Origin: Streptomyces fungicidicus
GTDB taxonomy: Bacteria > Actinomycetota > Actinomycetes > Streptomycetales > Streptomycetaceae
Assembly (NCBI RefSeq): GCF_003665435.1
Contig: NZ_CP023407.1
Location: 6,063,501 to 6,127,500 of the forward strand
DNA length: 64,000 nt
Direction of reading: 5' to 3'
Position 1 is the stretch's first letter. Every line of letters begins with the position of its first letter. The position numbers and the translations under genes are program-made. Shown piece by piece: positions 22,577 through 32,520 of this stretch. The notes beneath the pieces are model-generated. The model was not told the DNA's origin, made no database searches, and worked only from the letters and a program-made list of their open reading frames with translations.

Positions 22577-24661
22577 GTGCGGGGCGTGGGTGGCGGGCGG
22601 TGGCGACGGATCGCCAGTCAGACGGGGCGCAGCGTCGCCGTATGGGTGGTCTCCACGCTCACCATGCTGGTGCTCGCCGGCATCCTGCCGGACTTCCGGC
22701 TGCGCTCGGCCGACGGGGACAGCGCCACCGACATCGCGGTCACCGCAGCGCTCGGCGCCGGCGCCTTCGGCCTGCTCTCCGCCCTGGTCTGGCCGCTGCT
22801 GGTACGACTGCTGCTGCTCGTGCCGGCGCTCGTCCTCGGGCTGCTGGTGTTCTTCCTCAACGGCGCGCTGCTGTGGGTGGCCCTGCAGGTCAACCCCGTG
22901 GAACGCGGCGCGGCCGCACCGGAGACGGCGGTCGTGGTCGCCGCGGTGATGTCCGCCGTCGCCTCCGCCACGGGCGCCGCGCTCGCCGTCCGCGACGACG
23001 ACGCCTACCGCCGCCGCCTCTACCGCCTCGCCCACCGCAGACGGCGTTCCGCCGAGCCCTGCCCCACCACCCCCGGCACCGTCTTCATGCAGCTCGACGG
23101 GGTCGGCCACGACGTCCTGCGGGACGCCGTCGGCAAGGGGCTCATGCCCACCGTCGCCCGCTGGCTCGGCACCGGCAACGGCGGCGACCACCCCTCCCAC
23201 CGGCTCACGCCCTGGCGCACCGACTGGTCCAGCCAGACCGGCGCCAGCCAGCTGGGCATCCTGCACGGCAGCAACCACGACGTCCCCGCCTTCCGCTGGT
23301 ACGAGAAGGCCCGCCGCGAGGTGATGGTCTGCAACCGGCCCACCAGCGCCGCCGAGCTCCAGGCCCGCGCCATCGAGTACTCCGGCCACGCCGGACTGCT
23401 CGCCGCCGACGGCGCCAGCCGCGGCAACCTCTTCGGCGGCGGCGCCGACGAGCAGGCCCTGGTGCTGTCCATCACCACCCGCCGCCGCGGTCCGGCGGCC
23501 CGCTCCCGGGCCGGCTACTTCGCCTACTTCTCCGACCCGGCCAACGCCGTGCGCACCGCGCTGTCCTTCGTCGCCGAGGTGTGCCGGGAGACCGGCCAGT
23601 CCACCCGGGCCCGGTTCCGCGGGCAGCGCCCGCGCGTCTCGCGGGGCGGGCTCTACCCCTTCGTGCGGGCCTTCGCGACCGTCGTCGAACGGGACGTCGT
23701 GGTCGCCGCGGTGATGGGCGACCTGCTGTCCGGCCGCACCGCCGTCTACGCCGACCTCGTGGCCTACGACGAGGTGGCCCACCACTCCGGGCCGTCGAGC
23801 CGCGACACCGACAAGGTCCTCCAGCGCCTCGACCGGGCCCTCGCCCTGATCGAGAACGTCGCCGAGCACGCCCCCCGCCCGTACCGGATCGTGGTCCTCT
23901 CCGACCACGGGCAGAGCCCCGGCGAGACCTTCCGCGCCCGCTACGGCCTCACCCTCGGCGACCTGGTGCGGGCCGGCTGCGGACTGCCCGTGCCGCGCCG
24001 CGCCCGGAGCACCCACAGCGGCGCCGAGGCACGCGCGGCGGTCCGGGCGGCGCTGCGCCGGCCCGTCGAGGAGGGCGCCGAGCACTACCGCCCCTCCCGC
24101 GGCTCCGAACCGGTCGTGCTCGCCTCCGGCAACCTGGGCCTCGTCTCCTTCCCCGACGTGCCGCACCGGATGACCAGGGAGGAGATCGACGCCCGCCACC
24201 CCGCGCTGCTGCCGACCCTTGCCAACCACCCCGGCATAGGCTTCCTCCTCGTCCGCAGCGAACGTCACGGCGGTGTCGTGCTCGGCGCGTACGGCGCGGA
24301 GATCCCGCTGGACGAGCTCGACGACAACCCCGGACCGCTGGCCGCCTTCGGGCCCGGCGCCGCCGACGCCGTACGCCGCACCCACACCTTCCCGCACACC
24401 GCCGACATCATGGTCAACTCCTTCCACGACCCCGCCGACGGCGAGGTCCTCGCCTTCGAGGAGCAGATCGGCTCCCACGGCGGACTGGGCGGCGCCCAGT
24501 CCCGCCCCTTCCTGCTCTCCCCGCTCGCCCTGTCCGCACCGGTCGCCGACGGGGCGGAGCTCGCGGGCGCGGAGCGGATACACCAGGTGCTGCGCCGCTG
24601 GCTGACCGAGTCCGACGAAGCGGACGTACCGGCGGAGCCGGACCGGGAGCGGGCGGCCTGA
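22577..24661 (+). CDS. membrane-anchored alkaline phosphatase-superfamily protein with holin-like N-terminus
   Basis: 694 residues from GTG 22577. Residues 15-140 hold about four membrane helices (VAVWVVSTLTMLVLAGIL; AFGLLSALVWPLLVRLLLLVPALVLGLLVFFLNGALLWVALQV; TAVVVAAVMSAVASATGAAL), like actinobacterial phage-holin-family membrane domains. A cytosolic or extracellular hydrolase domain follows: VFMQLDGVGHDVL, SSQTGASQLGILHG (nucleophile region), AYDEVAHHSGPSSRDTDKVLQRLD, IVVLSDHGQSPG and SHGGLGGAQSRPFL. These are the metal-site motifs of phosphodiesterase/phosphatase family enzymes. Probably acts on a lipid- or envelope-linked phosphate ester; substrate unknown. Confidence 0.82.
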   Translation: MRGVGGGRWRRIASQTGRSVAVWVVSTLTMLVLAGILPDFRLRSADGDSATDIAVTAALGAGAFGLLSALVWPLLVRLLLLVPALVLGLLVFFLNGALLWVALQVNPVERGAAAPETAVVVAAVMSAVASATGAALAVRDDDAYRRRLYRLAHRRRRSAEPCPTTPGTVFMQLDGVGHDVLRDAVGKGLMPTVARWLGTGNGGDHPSHRLTPWRTDWSSQTGASQLGILHGSNHDVPAFRWYEKARREVMVCNRPTSAAELQARAIEYSGHAGLLAADGASRGNLFGGGADEQALVLSITTRRRGPAARSRAGYFAYFSDPANAVRTALSFVAEVCRETGQSTRARFRGQRPRVSRGGLYPFVRAFATVVERDVVVAAVMGDLLSGRTAVYADLVAYDEVAHHSGPSSRDTDKVLQRLDRALALIENVAEHAPRPYRIVVLSDHGQSPGETFRARYGLTLGDLVRAGCGLPVPRRARSTHSGAEARAAVRAALRRPVEEGAEHYRPSRGSEPVVLASGNLGLVSFPDVPHRMTREEIDARHPALLPTLANHPGIGFLLVRSERHGGVVLGAYGAEIPLDELDDNPGPLAAFGPGAADAVRRTHTFPHTADIMVNSFHDPADGEVLAFEEQIGSHGGLGGAQSRPFLLSPLALSAPVADGAELAGAERIHQVLRRWLTESDEADVPAEPDRERAA

Positions 24662-24671
24662 GCCGGGGCCG

Positions 24672-24687
24672 CCGCAGGCCCCTGCGG
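24672..24687 (+). terminator. short GC hairpin after the phosphatase-like gene
   Basis: CCGCAGG/CCTGCGG (24672-24678 with 24681-24687) with a CC loop, overlapping a second possible stem GGGGCC/GGCCCC (24665-24682). No U-tract. Confidence 0.4.
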
Positions 24688-24693
24688 GGGTGA

Positions 24694-24716
24694 GCGAGTG
24701 TTCAGTGAATATTCGC
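24694..24716. promoter_or_regulatory. imperfect 23-bp palindrome upstream of the MoxR gene
   Basis: Arms GCGAGTGTTCA and TGAATATTCGC around a central G match at 9 of 11 positions. Located about 95 bases before the MoxR start in an unusually AT-rich patch. Size and symmetry suit a TetR-type operator. Confidence 0.35.
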
Positions 24717-24811
24717 GTGACGACCGCGACCATCAATTGAGAACCTCGACGGCGAGTAACCACATCCGCGAGAGCGGCGCCGGTTTAGGCGCAAAGAGGG
24801 GAGTTTGCCGC

Positions 24812-25873
24812 GTGCAGGCAGCCGTCACCGTCACCCCCGCCCGCATCCCGGAGCTGCTGCTCGGTCTCGCCACCGTGCGGCCGGTGTTCCTCTGGGGCGC
24901 CCCCGGCATCGGTAAGTCCTCCCTGGTCAGGGAGTTCGCCGAGTCGCTGGGACTGGAGTGCGTGAGCCTGCTGGGCACCCAGCTCGCCCCCGAGGACCTC
25001 ATCGGCGTCCCGCAGATCCGCGACGGCCGCTCGGTGTTCTGCCCGCCGGAGGCGATCGCCCGCGACGAGCCGTACTGCCTCTTCCTGGACGAGCTCAACG
25101 CCGCCACCCCGGACGTGCAGAAGGCGTTCTACTCGCTGATCCTGGACCGCCGCATCGGCGACTACGAGCTGCCCAAGGGCTCGATCGTGATAGGCGCCGG
25201 GAACCGCGCCACCGACAACGCGCTGGCCCGCCCCATCGCCTCCGCGCTCGTCAACCGCCTCACCCACGTACACCTGGAGGCCTCCGCGAAGGACTGGCTG
25301 GTCTGGGCGGCGAACAACGGCATCCACCCGTGGATCACCGACCACCTCACCGACCGCCCCGACCACCTGTGGTCCAAGCCGCCGAAGACCGAGGAGCCGT
25401 TCTCCACGCCCCGCTCCTGGCACATGCTCTCCGACGCGCTGCACTCCTTCGGCCGCGACCTCGGCGAGGACACCCTGAAGGTCCTCGCGCACGGCACCCT
25501 CACCCCCGCGCACGCGGTCGCCTTCTGCGGCTACGTCAAGATCGTGCGCAGCCGCTTCGGCATCGACGCCGTCATCAAGGGCGAGGCCCGCTGGCCGCAC
25601 CGCGTCGAGGACCGCGACCTGCTCTACTACCTCGCCGAGTCCTTCCGCGGACGCCTGGTCAAGGAACTCCCGGCGAGCAAGGAGCACATGTCGGCGAACG
25701 GCCGCCAGACCGCGTACCGCGCCAAGTCGCTGCTGGTGCAGCTCGCCGAGATATCCGTGGAGGTCGCCCAGACCGTCATCGCCTCCGACGACGACGGCAA
25801 CCCGGTCCTGCCGTCCTGGTTCCTGGTCGAGGCGGCCCGGGACATGCCCCGGCTGGTGGAGGCCCGGCGGTGA
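24812..25873 (+). CDS. MoxR-type AAA+ ATPase
   Basis: 353 residues from GTG 24812 with AGAGGGGAG upstream. Walker A GAPGIGKSS (about 29-37), Walker B CLFLDELNAATPDVQKAFYSLILDRRIGDYELP (from about 89), sensor 1 IGAGNRATDNALARPIASALVNRL. The C-terminal half (helical lid and beyond) includes FSTPRSWHMLSDALHSFGRDL. MoxR ATPases act as chaperones that activate or assemble a partner containing a vWA domain. The next gene, coupled by GTGA, encodes exactly such a partner. Target process unknown. Confidence 0.88.
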   Translation: MQAAVTVTPARIPELLLGLATVRPVFLWGAPGIGKSSLVREFAESLGLECVSLLGTQLAPEDLIGVPQIRDGRSVFCPPEAIARDEPYCLFLDELNAATPDVQKAFYSLILDRRIGDYELPKGSIVIGAGNRATDNALARPIASALVNRLTHVHLEASAKDWLVWAANNGIHPWITDHLTDRPDHLWSKPPKTEEPFSTPRSWHMLSDALHSFGRDLGEDTLKVLAHGTLTPAHAVAFCGYVKIVRSRFGIDAVIKGEARWPHRVEDRDLLYYLAESFRGRLVKELPASKEHMSANGRQTAYRAKSLLVQLAEISVEVAQTVIASDDDGNPVLPSWFLVEAARDMPRLVEARR

Positions 25874-27675
25874 GCCGCGCCCGGACGAAGACGAAGGGGG
25901 AGAAGCACCGGGACGCCGCGGGGGTGGCGTTCGCCGAGGGGATGAGGCTGCTCCGGCTCAACCCCGCGCTGGCCGCCGTCGAGTTCAGCGTCTGCCGCCA
26001 GGAGGACTGCGCGCTCGCGCCCGCGAGCGGCCTGGTGCGGGCCACCTCCGACGCGGTCCTGCACGCCCACCCGGACCGGATGGCCGACCCCAAGGCCTGG
26101 GCGTGGGCCCTCGCGCACGCCGTGCTCCACCTCGGCTTCGGCCATGTCCCGGCCGCCAAGGGCGTGCGTGAGCAGCCGGACCGCTGCGAGCTCGCCGCCC
26201 GCTGCGTGGTCGTCAACCGGTTCCTGCTGGGCTTCCCCGTCGGCCGGACCCCCGACGACCTGCCGGCCTCCTACCCCGACGGCGACGAGGAGGCGCTGGC
26301 CGCGCGGTGGCGGCGGGACGGGATCCCCGCCGTGTACGAGCGCTGCGGCACGGCGGGCGACGAGGCGGATCTGCTGCTGGTGGAGTGGCACGGCTGGAAC
26401 GGGCGGCCACCGGACCACCAGCTGGCGTTCGCCACCGCCCTGACCCGCACCGTGTCCGCGGCGATGGACATGGCGGGCGGCCGCCGCGACAGCCTGGACG
26501 GCGAGCCCGCGGCGCGCCGCCCGTGGGAGCGGGCGCTGAGCTGGTTCGTCTCCTCCTACCCCCTGCTCGGCGGCATCGCGGCCGGCATCACCCTCGTCGC
26601 CGACGCCGAACTCGCCCGCGCCCACGGGATCTCCGTCGCCGCCGTCGACGCCGGGGCCGGCGAGATCTACGTCAACCCGCTGCGCCGGTTCGACGACGAG
26701 AAGTGGCGGTTCGTCCTCGCGCACGAGATGCTGCACGCCGCCCTGCGCCACGGCGACCGCGCCGGCGGACGCGACCCGTACCTGTTCAACGTCGCCTGCG
26801 ACTTCGTCGTCAACGGCTGGCTGGTGGAGATGCGGGTCGGCGCCATGCCCGAGGGCCTGCTGTACGATAAGGAGCTCGCCGGACTGTCCGCCGAGGAGGT
26901 CTACGACCGCATCGCCGGCGACCTGCGCCGCGCACGGCGGCTGGCCACCCTGCGCGGCAAGGGTGTCGGTGACGTCCTCGGCGGCCCCCTCGGCCCGCCC
27001 CGCGACTGCGTCGATCTCGACGGCTTCTACCGCCGCGGTCTCGCCCAGGGCCTCGACCTGCACCAGCGGCAGGAACGCGGCTACCTGCCAGGCGGCCTGG
27101 TCGAGGAGATCCGCGCGCTCAGCCATCCGCCGCTGCCCTGGGACGCCCGGCTGGCCCGCTGGTTCGACGAGTTCGTGCCCCGCCCCGAACCCCTCCGGTC
27201 GTACGCGCGTCCCTCCCGGCGCCAGGCGTCCACCCCGGACATCCCCCGCGCGGGGCGCCACTTCCCGCCCGAGGAGGTCGCCCGCTGCACCTTCGGCGTC
27301 GTCCTGGACACCTCCGGCTCCATGAACCGCGTCCTGCTCGGCAAGGCCCTCGGCGCCATCGCCTCCTACGCCGGCGCCCGCGACGTGCCGGCCGCCCGTG
27401 TGGTGTTCTGCGACGCGGCGCCGCACGACGCCGGATACCTGCCGGTCACCGAGATCGCCGGAAGGGTACGGGTGCGCGGCCGCGGCGGCACCGTCCTGCA
27501 GCCCGGCATCGATCTGCTGCACCGCGCCGGCGACTTCCCGCCCGGCGCCCCGGTCCTCGTCATCACCGACGGCTGGTGCGACGTGCTGCGGGTCCGGCGC
27601 GAGCACGCCTATCTGATCCCGCGGGGAGCGCGGCTGCCGTTCAGCCCGAGAGGCCCCGTCTTCCGGGTGAGTTGA
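25870..27675 (+). CDS. DUF2201-type putative metallopeptidase with C-terminal vWA-like domain
   Basis: 601 residues from GTG 25870. The putative zinc-peptidase motif LAHEMLHAALRHGD (HExxH at 285-289, further His 294) is followed by FNVACDFVVNGWLVEM. The vWA-like domain from about 470 has VVLDTSGSM (MIDAS-type DxSxS), CDAAPHDAGY, GGTVLQPGIDLL and VLVITDGWCD. The N-terminal part (31-120) looks like a second, degenerate copy of the peptidase domain, with ALAHAVLHLGFGH in place of LAHEMLHAALRH and CVVVNRFLLG in place of FVVNGWLVE. Partner of the MoxR ATPase upstream. Substrate unknown. Confidence 0.85.
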   Translation: MSRARTKTKGEKHRDAAGVAFAEGMRLLRLNPALAAVEFSVCRQEDCALAPASGLVRATSDAVLHAHPDRMADPKAWAWALAHAVLHLGFGHVPAAKGVREQPDRCELAARCVVVNRFLLGFPVGRTPDDLPASYPDGDEEALAARWRRDGIPAVYERCGTAGDEADLLLVEWHGWNGRPPDHQLAFATALTRTVSAAMDMAGGRRDSLDGEPAARRPWERALSWFVSSYPLLGGIAAGITLVADAELARAHGISVAAVDAGAGEIYVNPLRRFDDEKWRFVLAHEMLHAALRHGDRAGGRDPYLFNVACDFVVNGWLVEMRVGAMPEGLLYDKELAGLSAEEVYDRIAGDLRRARRLATLRGKGVGDVLGGPLGPPRDCVDLDGFYRRGLAQGLDLHQRQERGYLPGGLVEEIRALSHPPLPWDARLARWFDEFVPRPEPLRSYARPSRRQASTPDIPRAGRHFPPEEVARCTFGVVLDTSGSMNRVLLGKALGAIASYAGARDVPAARVVFCDAAPHDAGYLPVTEIAGRVRVRGRGGTVLQPGIDLLHRAGDFPPGAPVLVITDGWCDVLRVRREHAYLIPRGARLPFSPRGPVFRVS

Positions 27676-27772
27676 GCCGTGATGTGATCGGATGGGGGAG
27701 GCGCCCGGTGATCCGGGCACCCGGACCGAGCACCGCCGGACTTACAGCCGGACATTTCCGAAAGGACGCGAC

Positions 27773-28201
27773 ATGGCAGCCACCCGCTCCGCACACACCG
27801 TTTGGGAAGGCAGTCTCTTCAAGGGCAGCGGGGTCGTCGCCTTCGACTCCTCCGGCGCCATCGCCGAGCAGCCGGTCACCTGGGCCTCGCGCGCCGAGGA
27901 CGCCAACGGGAAGACCAGCCCGGAGGAGCTGATCGCCGCCGCGCACTCCAGCTGCTTCTCCATGGCCCTCTCCAACGGTCTCGACAAGGCCGGCACCCCG
28001 CCGACCAGGCTGACCACCTCCGCCGACGTCACCTTCGTGCCCGGTCAGGGCATCACCGGCATCCACATCACCGTCGAGGGCGCCGTCCCCGGCCTGGACG
28101 AGGCCGGCTTCGTCGCCGCCGCCGAGGACGCCAAGGTGAACTGCCCGGTCAGCCAGGCGCTGAAGGGCACCGACATCACCCTGACGGCGAAGCTCGCCTG
28201 A
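27773..28201 (+). CDS. OsmC family peroxiredoxin-like protein
   Basis: 142 residues from ATG 27773 with GAAAGGA upstream. Family landmarks: HTVWEGSLFKGSGVVAFDSSG, TSPEELIAAAHSSCFSMALSNGLDKAG (first reactive Cys) and AAEDAKVNCPVSQALKGTDITLTAKL (second Cys). OsmC/Ohr proteins reduce organic hydroperoxides through these two cysteines in the cytosol. The spacing and NCPVSQAL end fit OsmC better than Ohr. A 14-bp hairpin follows the stop. No OhrR-type regulator is adjacent. Confidence 0.9.
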   Translation: MAATRSAHTVWEGSLFKGSGVVAFDSSGAIAEQPVTWASRAEDANGKTSPEELIAAAHSSCFSMALSNGLDKAGTPPTRLTTSADVTFVPGQGITGIHITVEGAVPGLDEAGFVAAAEDAKVNCPVSQALKGTDITLTAKLA

Positions 28202-28225
28202 CCCGCGCGGCGCGCCGGGCCACCA

Positions 28226-28259
28226 CCGCGGGCCGCCCCCCTTCAGGGGCGGCCCGCGG
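28226..28259 (+). terminator. hairpin after osmC
   Basis: Perfect 14-bp GC stem (28226-28239 with 28246-28259) and a 6-base loop. It begins 24 bases after the OsmC stop and ends 26 bases before the next start. Confidence 0.75.
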
Positions 28260-28285
28260 CACGTCCCCCTCCGGGAGCGACCACC

Positions 28286-29017
28286 ATGACGCCACGCCCC
28301 GCCGTCTCCGCCCACCGGGGCGGCTCCGAGCACGCCGCCCCGGCTACCCGTGAGGCGTACCAGGACGCGCTCGCGTCCGGCGCCGAGTACGCCGAGTTCG
28401 ACGTCCGCCGCACGGCCGACGGGGTCTTCGTCGTCCACCACGACGCCCGGGTACGGCACACCGGGCCGCCCCTGTCCACGCTCACCCACGCCGAGCTGAA
28501 CGACCGCGCCGGATACCGCGTGCCCGTCGTGGACGAGGTCATGGAGCTGGTCGCCGGGAAGCTCGTCGCCCATCTGGACCTCAAGGAGACCGGCCACGAG
28601 CGGGAGCTGATCGACCGCGCGGTCGCCCTGCTCGGCGAGGACGGATTCGTCGCCACCACCCTCGAGGACCGCTCCGTCGCCGCCATCACCGCCGCCCGTC
28701 CGCGCGTGCGCACCGCCCTCTCGCTGGGCCGGGACGGCGGGGAGATCGCCCGGGGCCGGCTGGTGCGCACCCGGATCGGGGAGCTGCTGCCGCTGCGCCG
28801 GGTCCGCGCCTGCGGCGCCCACGGGGTCGCCGCGCACTGGCGCCTGGCCCGCGCCGGGGTGCTGCGCGAGGCGGCACGCAACAGACTGTTCACCATGGTG
28901 TGGACCGTGAACGAGGACGCGGCGCTGGCCGGCTTCCTCACCGATCCCCGCGTCGACGTGCTGGTCACCGACCGGCCCCGGCGCGCGGTCGAGCTGCGGG
29001 CCCGCATCCGTCATTGA
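28286..29017 (+). CDS. glycerophosphodiester phosphodiesterase family protein
   Basis: 243 residues. N-terminal catalytic region VSAHRGGSEHAAPATREAYQDALASGAEYAEFDVRRTADGVFVVHHDARV holds HRG, the E-x-D metal pair and the second His (VHHD). VAHLDLKE and, at the end, MVWTVNEDAALAGFLTDPRVDVLVTDRP complete the TIM barrel. GDPDs hydrolyse glycerophosphodiesters to an alcohol and glycerol-3-phosphate. The usual first-helix PENT motif is replaced by APATREA. No signal peptide, so cytosolic. Confidence 0.88.
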   Translation: MTPRPAVSAHRGGSEHAAPATREAYQDALASGAEYAEFDVRRTADGVFVVHHDARVRHTGPPLSTLTHAELNDRAGYRVPVVDEVMELVAGKLVAHLDLKETGHERELIDRAVALLGEDGFVATTLEDRSVAAITAARPRVRTALSLGRDGGEIARGRLVRTRIGELLPLRRVRACGAHGVAAHWRLARAGVLREAARNRLFTMVWTVNEDAALAGFLTDPRVDVLVTDRPRRAVELRARIRH

Positions 29018-29035
29018 CGACCACCCGCTCACACT

Positions 29036-29056
29036 ATTGACAACGCACCGCTCAAG
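29036..29056. promoter_or_regulatory. HAIR-like element and TTGACA box upstream of dnaK
   Basis: ATTGACA-N7-GCTCAAG matches the HspR-binding HAIR consensus CTTGAGT-N7-ACTCAAG at 10 of 14 positions with the correct spacer. TTGACA (29037-29042) within it is a perfect -35 hexamer; the -10 is unclear. 48 bases before the ATG. Confidence 0.35.
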
Positions 29057-29103
29057 TTTTGTGCTGGAAGTCCGGAGAGGTGCCCTGGCGGAAGGGGACA
29101 GCG

Positions 29104-30981
<1,878 letters not shown>

Positions 30982-31002
30982 CCGGGCGCGCCGGCCGCCC
31001 GC

Positions 31003-31866
31003 TCAGTAGTGCTCGCGGCACTCCCGCAGCAGCTTCTCGGTGCGCTGGGTGGAGGCCGCCCGCGCCGTCATGTGGTCCAGGACCTCCAGGTGCGCCGACA
31101 CCTCCTTGCGGGAGTCCAGGTACAGGGCGCCGGTCAGGTACTCGGTGAACACCATGTCCGGCAGTTCCGGCTCGGCGAACCGGAACAGCGAGAACGGCGC
31201 GTACGTCCCGGGGTGCGGCCCGTCCGCGAACTCGGCGATCTGCAGCGTGACCCGGTCGCGGGCGGAGTACTCGAGCAGCTTGTCGAGCTGCTCGCGCATC
31301 ACCCGGCCGTCGATGCTCACCGGCCGCCGCAGCACCGTCTCCTCCATCAGCACCCACAGGTGCGGCGGGTCCGGGCGCTCCAGCAGCCGCTGGCGCTCCA
31401 TGCGCAGCGACACATGCCGCTCGACCGCCTCGAGTCCCGCGCTGCCGATGGTCCCGGCCTTCAGCACGGCACGCGCGTAGTCCTCGGTCTGCAGCAGCCC
31501 CGGCACGAAGTGCGGCTCGTAGGAGCGGATGATCCGGGCGGCGCCCTCCAGGCTCACGTACATGCTGAACCACTCGGGCAGCACGTCGTGGTACCGCTGC
31601 CACCAGCCCGGCCGGTTGGCCTCCTCCGCGAGGTCGACGAACGCGTCGGACTCGCCCTCGGGCACCCCGTACGCGGTCAGCAGCAGCTGGACGTAGGGGA
31701 TCTTCAGGGCGACCTCGGCCGTCTCCATCCGCCGCACCGTCGCGGGCGCCACCCGCAGGATCCGGGCGGCCTCCTCACGCGAGAGCTCCGCCGCCTCCCT
31801 CAGCTCCTGAAGCCGCCTTCCCAGGACCACCTGGCCCACGGTCGGTGCGGCCCGCCGCTCACTCAC
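31003..31866 (-). CDS. XRE-family regulator with DUF5753 domain
   Basis: 287 residues from GTG 31866 with GGGGAGG upstream. Helix-turn-helix: VLGRRLQELREAAELSREEAARILRVAPATVRRMETAEVALK (about 15-60). The DUF5753 domain follows: PGWWQRYHDVLPEWFSMYVSLEGAARIIRSYEPHFVPGLLQTEDYARAVL and LWVLMEETVLRRPV...LDKLLEYSARDRVTLQIAEF. These Streptomyces regulators are usually encoded next to a small DUF397 protein, but none is adjacent here. Convergent with dnaK, divergent from a small membrane protein gene. Confidence 0.92.
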   Translation of the reverse strand: MSERRAAPTVGQVVLGRRLQELREAAELSREEAARILRVAPATVRRMETAEVALKIPYVQLLLTAYGVPEGESDAFVDLAEEANRPGWWQRYHDVLPEWFSMYVSLEGAARIIRSYEPHFVPGLLQTEDYARAVLKAGTIGSAGLEAVERHVSLRMERQRLLERPDPPHLWVLMEETVLRRPVSIDGRVMREQLDKLLEYSARDRVTLQIAEFADGPHPGTYAPFSLFRFAEPELPDMVFTEYLTGALYLDSRKEVSAHLEVLDHMTARAASTQRTEKLLRECREHY

Positions 31867-31969
31867 GCCACGCCTCCCCAACGCGCCCGGGCACGCGCTC
31901 AGTCTGTCATGTTCCTCCGACACTCTCATGAGCCACGGGAAACCGCCCTGTTTCACTGGTCCCGGCCGC

Positions 31970-31986
31970 ATTACCCGACAGGTAAT
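31970..31986. promoter_or_regulatory. inverted repeat in XRE/membrane protein divergent region
   Basis: ATTACC-CGACA-GGTAAT, perfect 6-bp arms, AT-rich against the background. It is 104 bases from the XRE start and 109 bases from the start of the membrane protein at 32095. Possible binding site for the XRE regulator or a TetR-type protein. Confidence 0.35.
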
Positions 31987-32094
31987 CGACCCGGCCGCGC
32001 CCCCGCGGGATCGTGGACGCACCGGGTTCCGGGCCGGCGCACTCCGGCCCGGGACCCGGCCCCCGCAACCGACCCCCACGGAGGGTGATTCATC

Positions 32095-32520
32095 ATGTCC
32101 GCGACCCAGCTTGCCGCGCTCGCCCGGACCGTCGAGCCGCAGGGGATGCTGCGCCGCTTCCTGGCCCTGGACGCCGTGGTCACCGGCGTCAACGCGCTCG
32201 CCTATCTCGCCCTCTCCGGCCCGCTCGGCCGGTTCCTCGGCGCCGGTTCCGGCCTGCTGCTGGGGCTCGGCGCGTTCCTCGCCGTGTACGCGGCCGGAGT
32301 GGGCCTGCTGGCCGCCCGGCCGCACCCGCCGGCGTCCGGCGTACGGATCGTCGTGGAGGCCAACCTCGCCTGGACGGCGGTGAGCCTCGCCGCCCTGGCG
32401 CTGTGGCTCACCCCGACCACGGGGGGCGCGGTGTGGACGGTCCTCCAGGCGCTCACCGTGGCCGGCTTCGCGCTGCTCCAGCACATGGCCCTGAGGGAGC
32501 GTCAGCTGAGCCAGGACTGA
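32095..32520 (+). CDS. four-helix integral membrane protein, function unknown
   Basis: 141 residues with GGAGGGTGA upstream. About four membrane helices: FLALDAVVTGVNALAYLAL, LLLGLGAFLAVYAAGVGLLAA, IVVEANLAWTAVSLAALALWL and AVWTVLQALTVAGFALLQHMAL. No catalytic motif. Similar small membrane proteins are common in Streptomyces. The 3' end overlaps the convergent XRE gene by 19 bases. Confidence 0.8.
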   Translation: MSATQLAALARTVEPQGMLRRFLALDAVVTGVNALAYLALSGPLGRFLGAGSGLLLGLGAFLAVYAAGVGLLAARPHPPASGVRIVVEANLAWTAVSLAALALWLTPTTGGAVWTVLQALTVAGFALLQHMALRERQLSQD

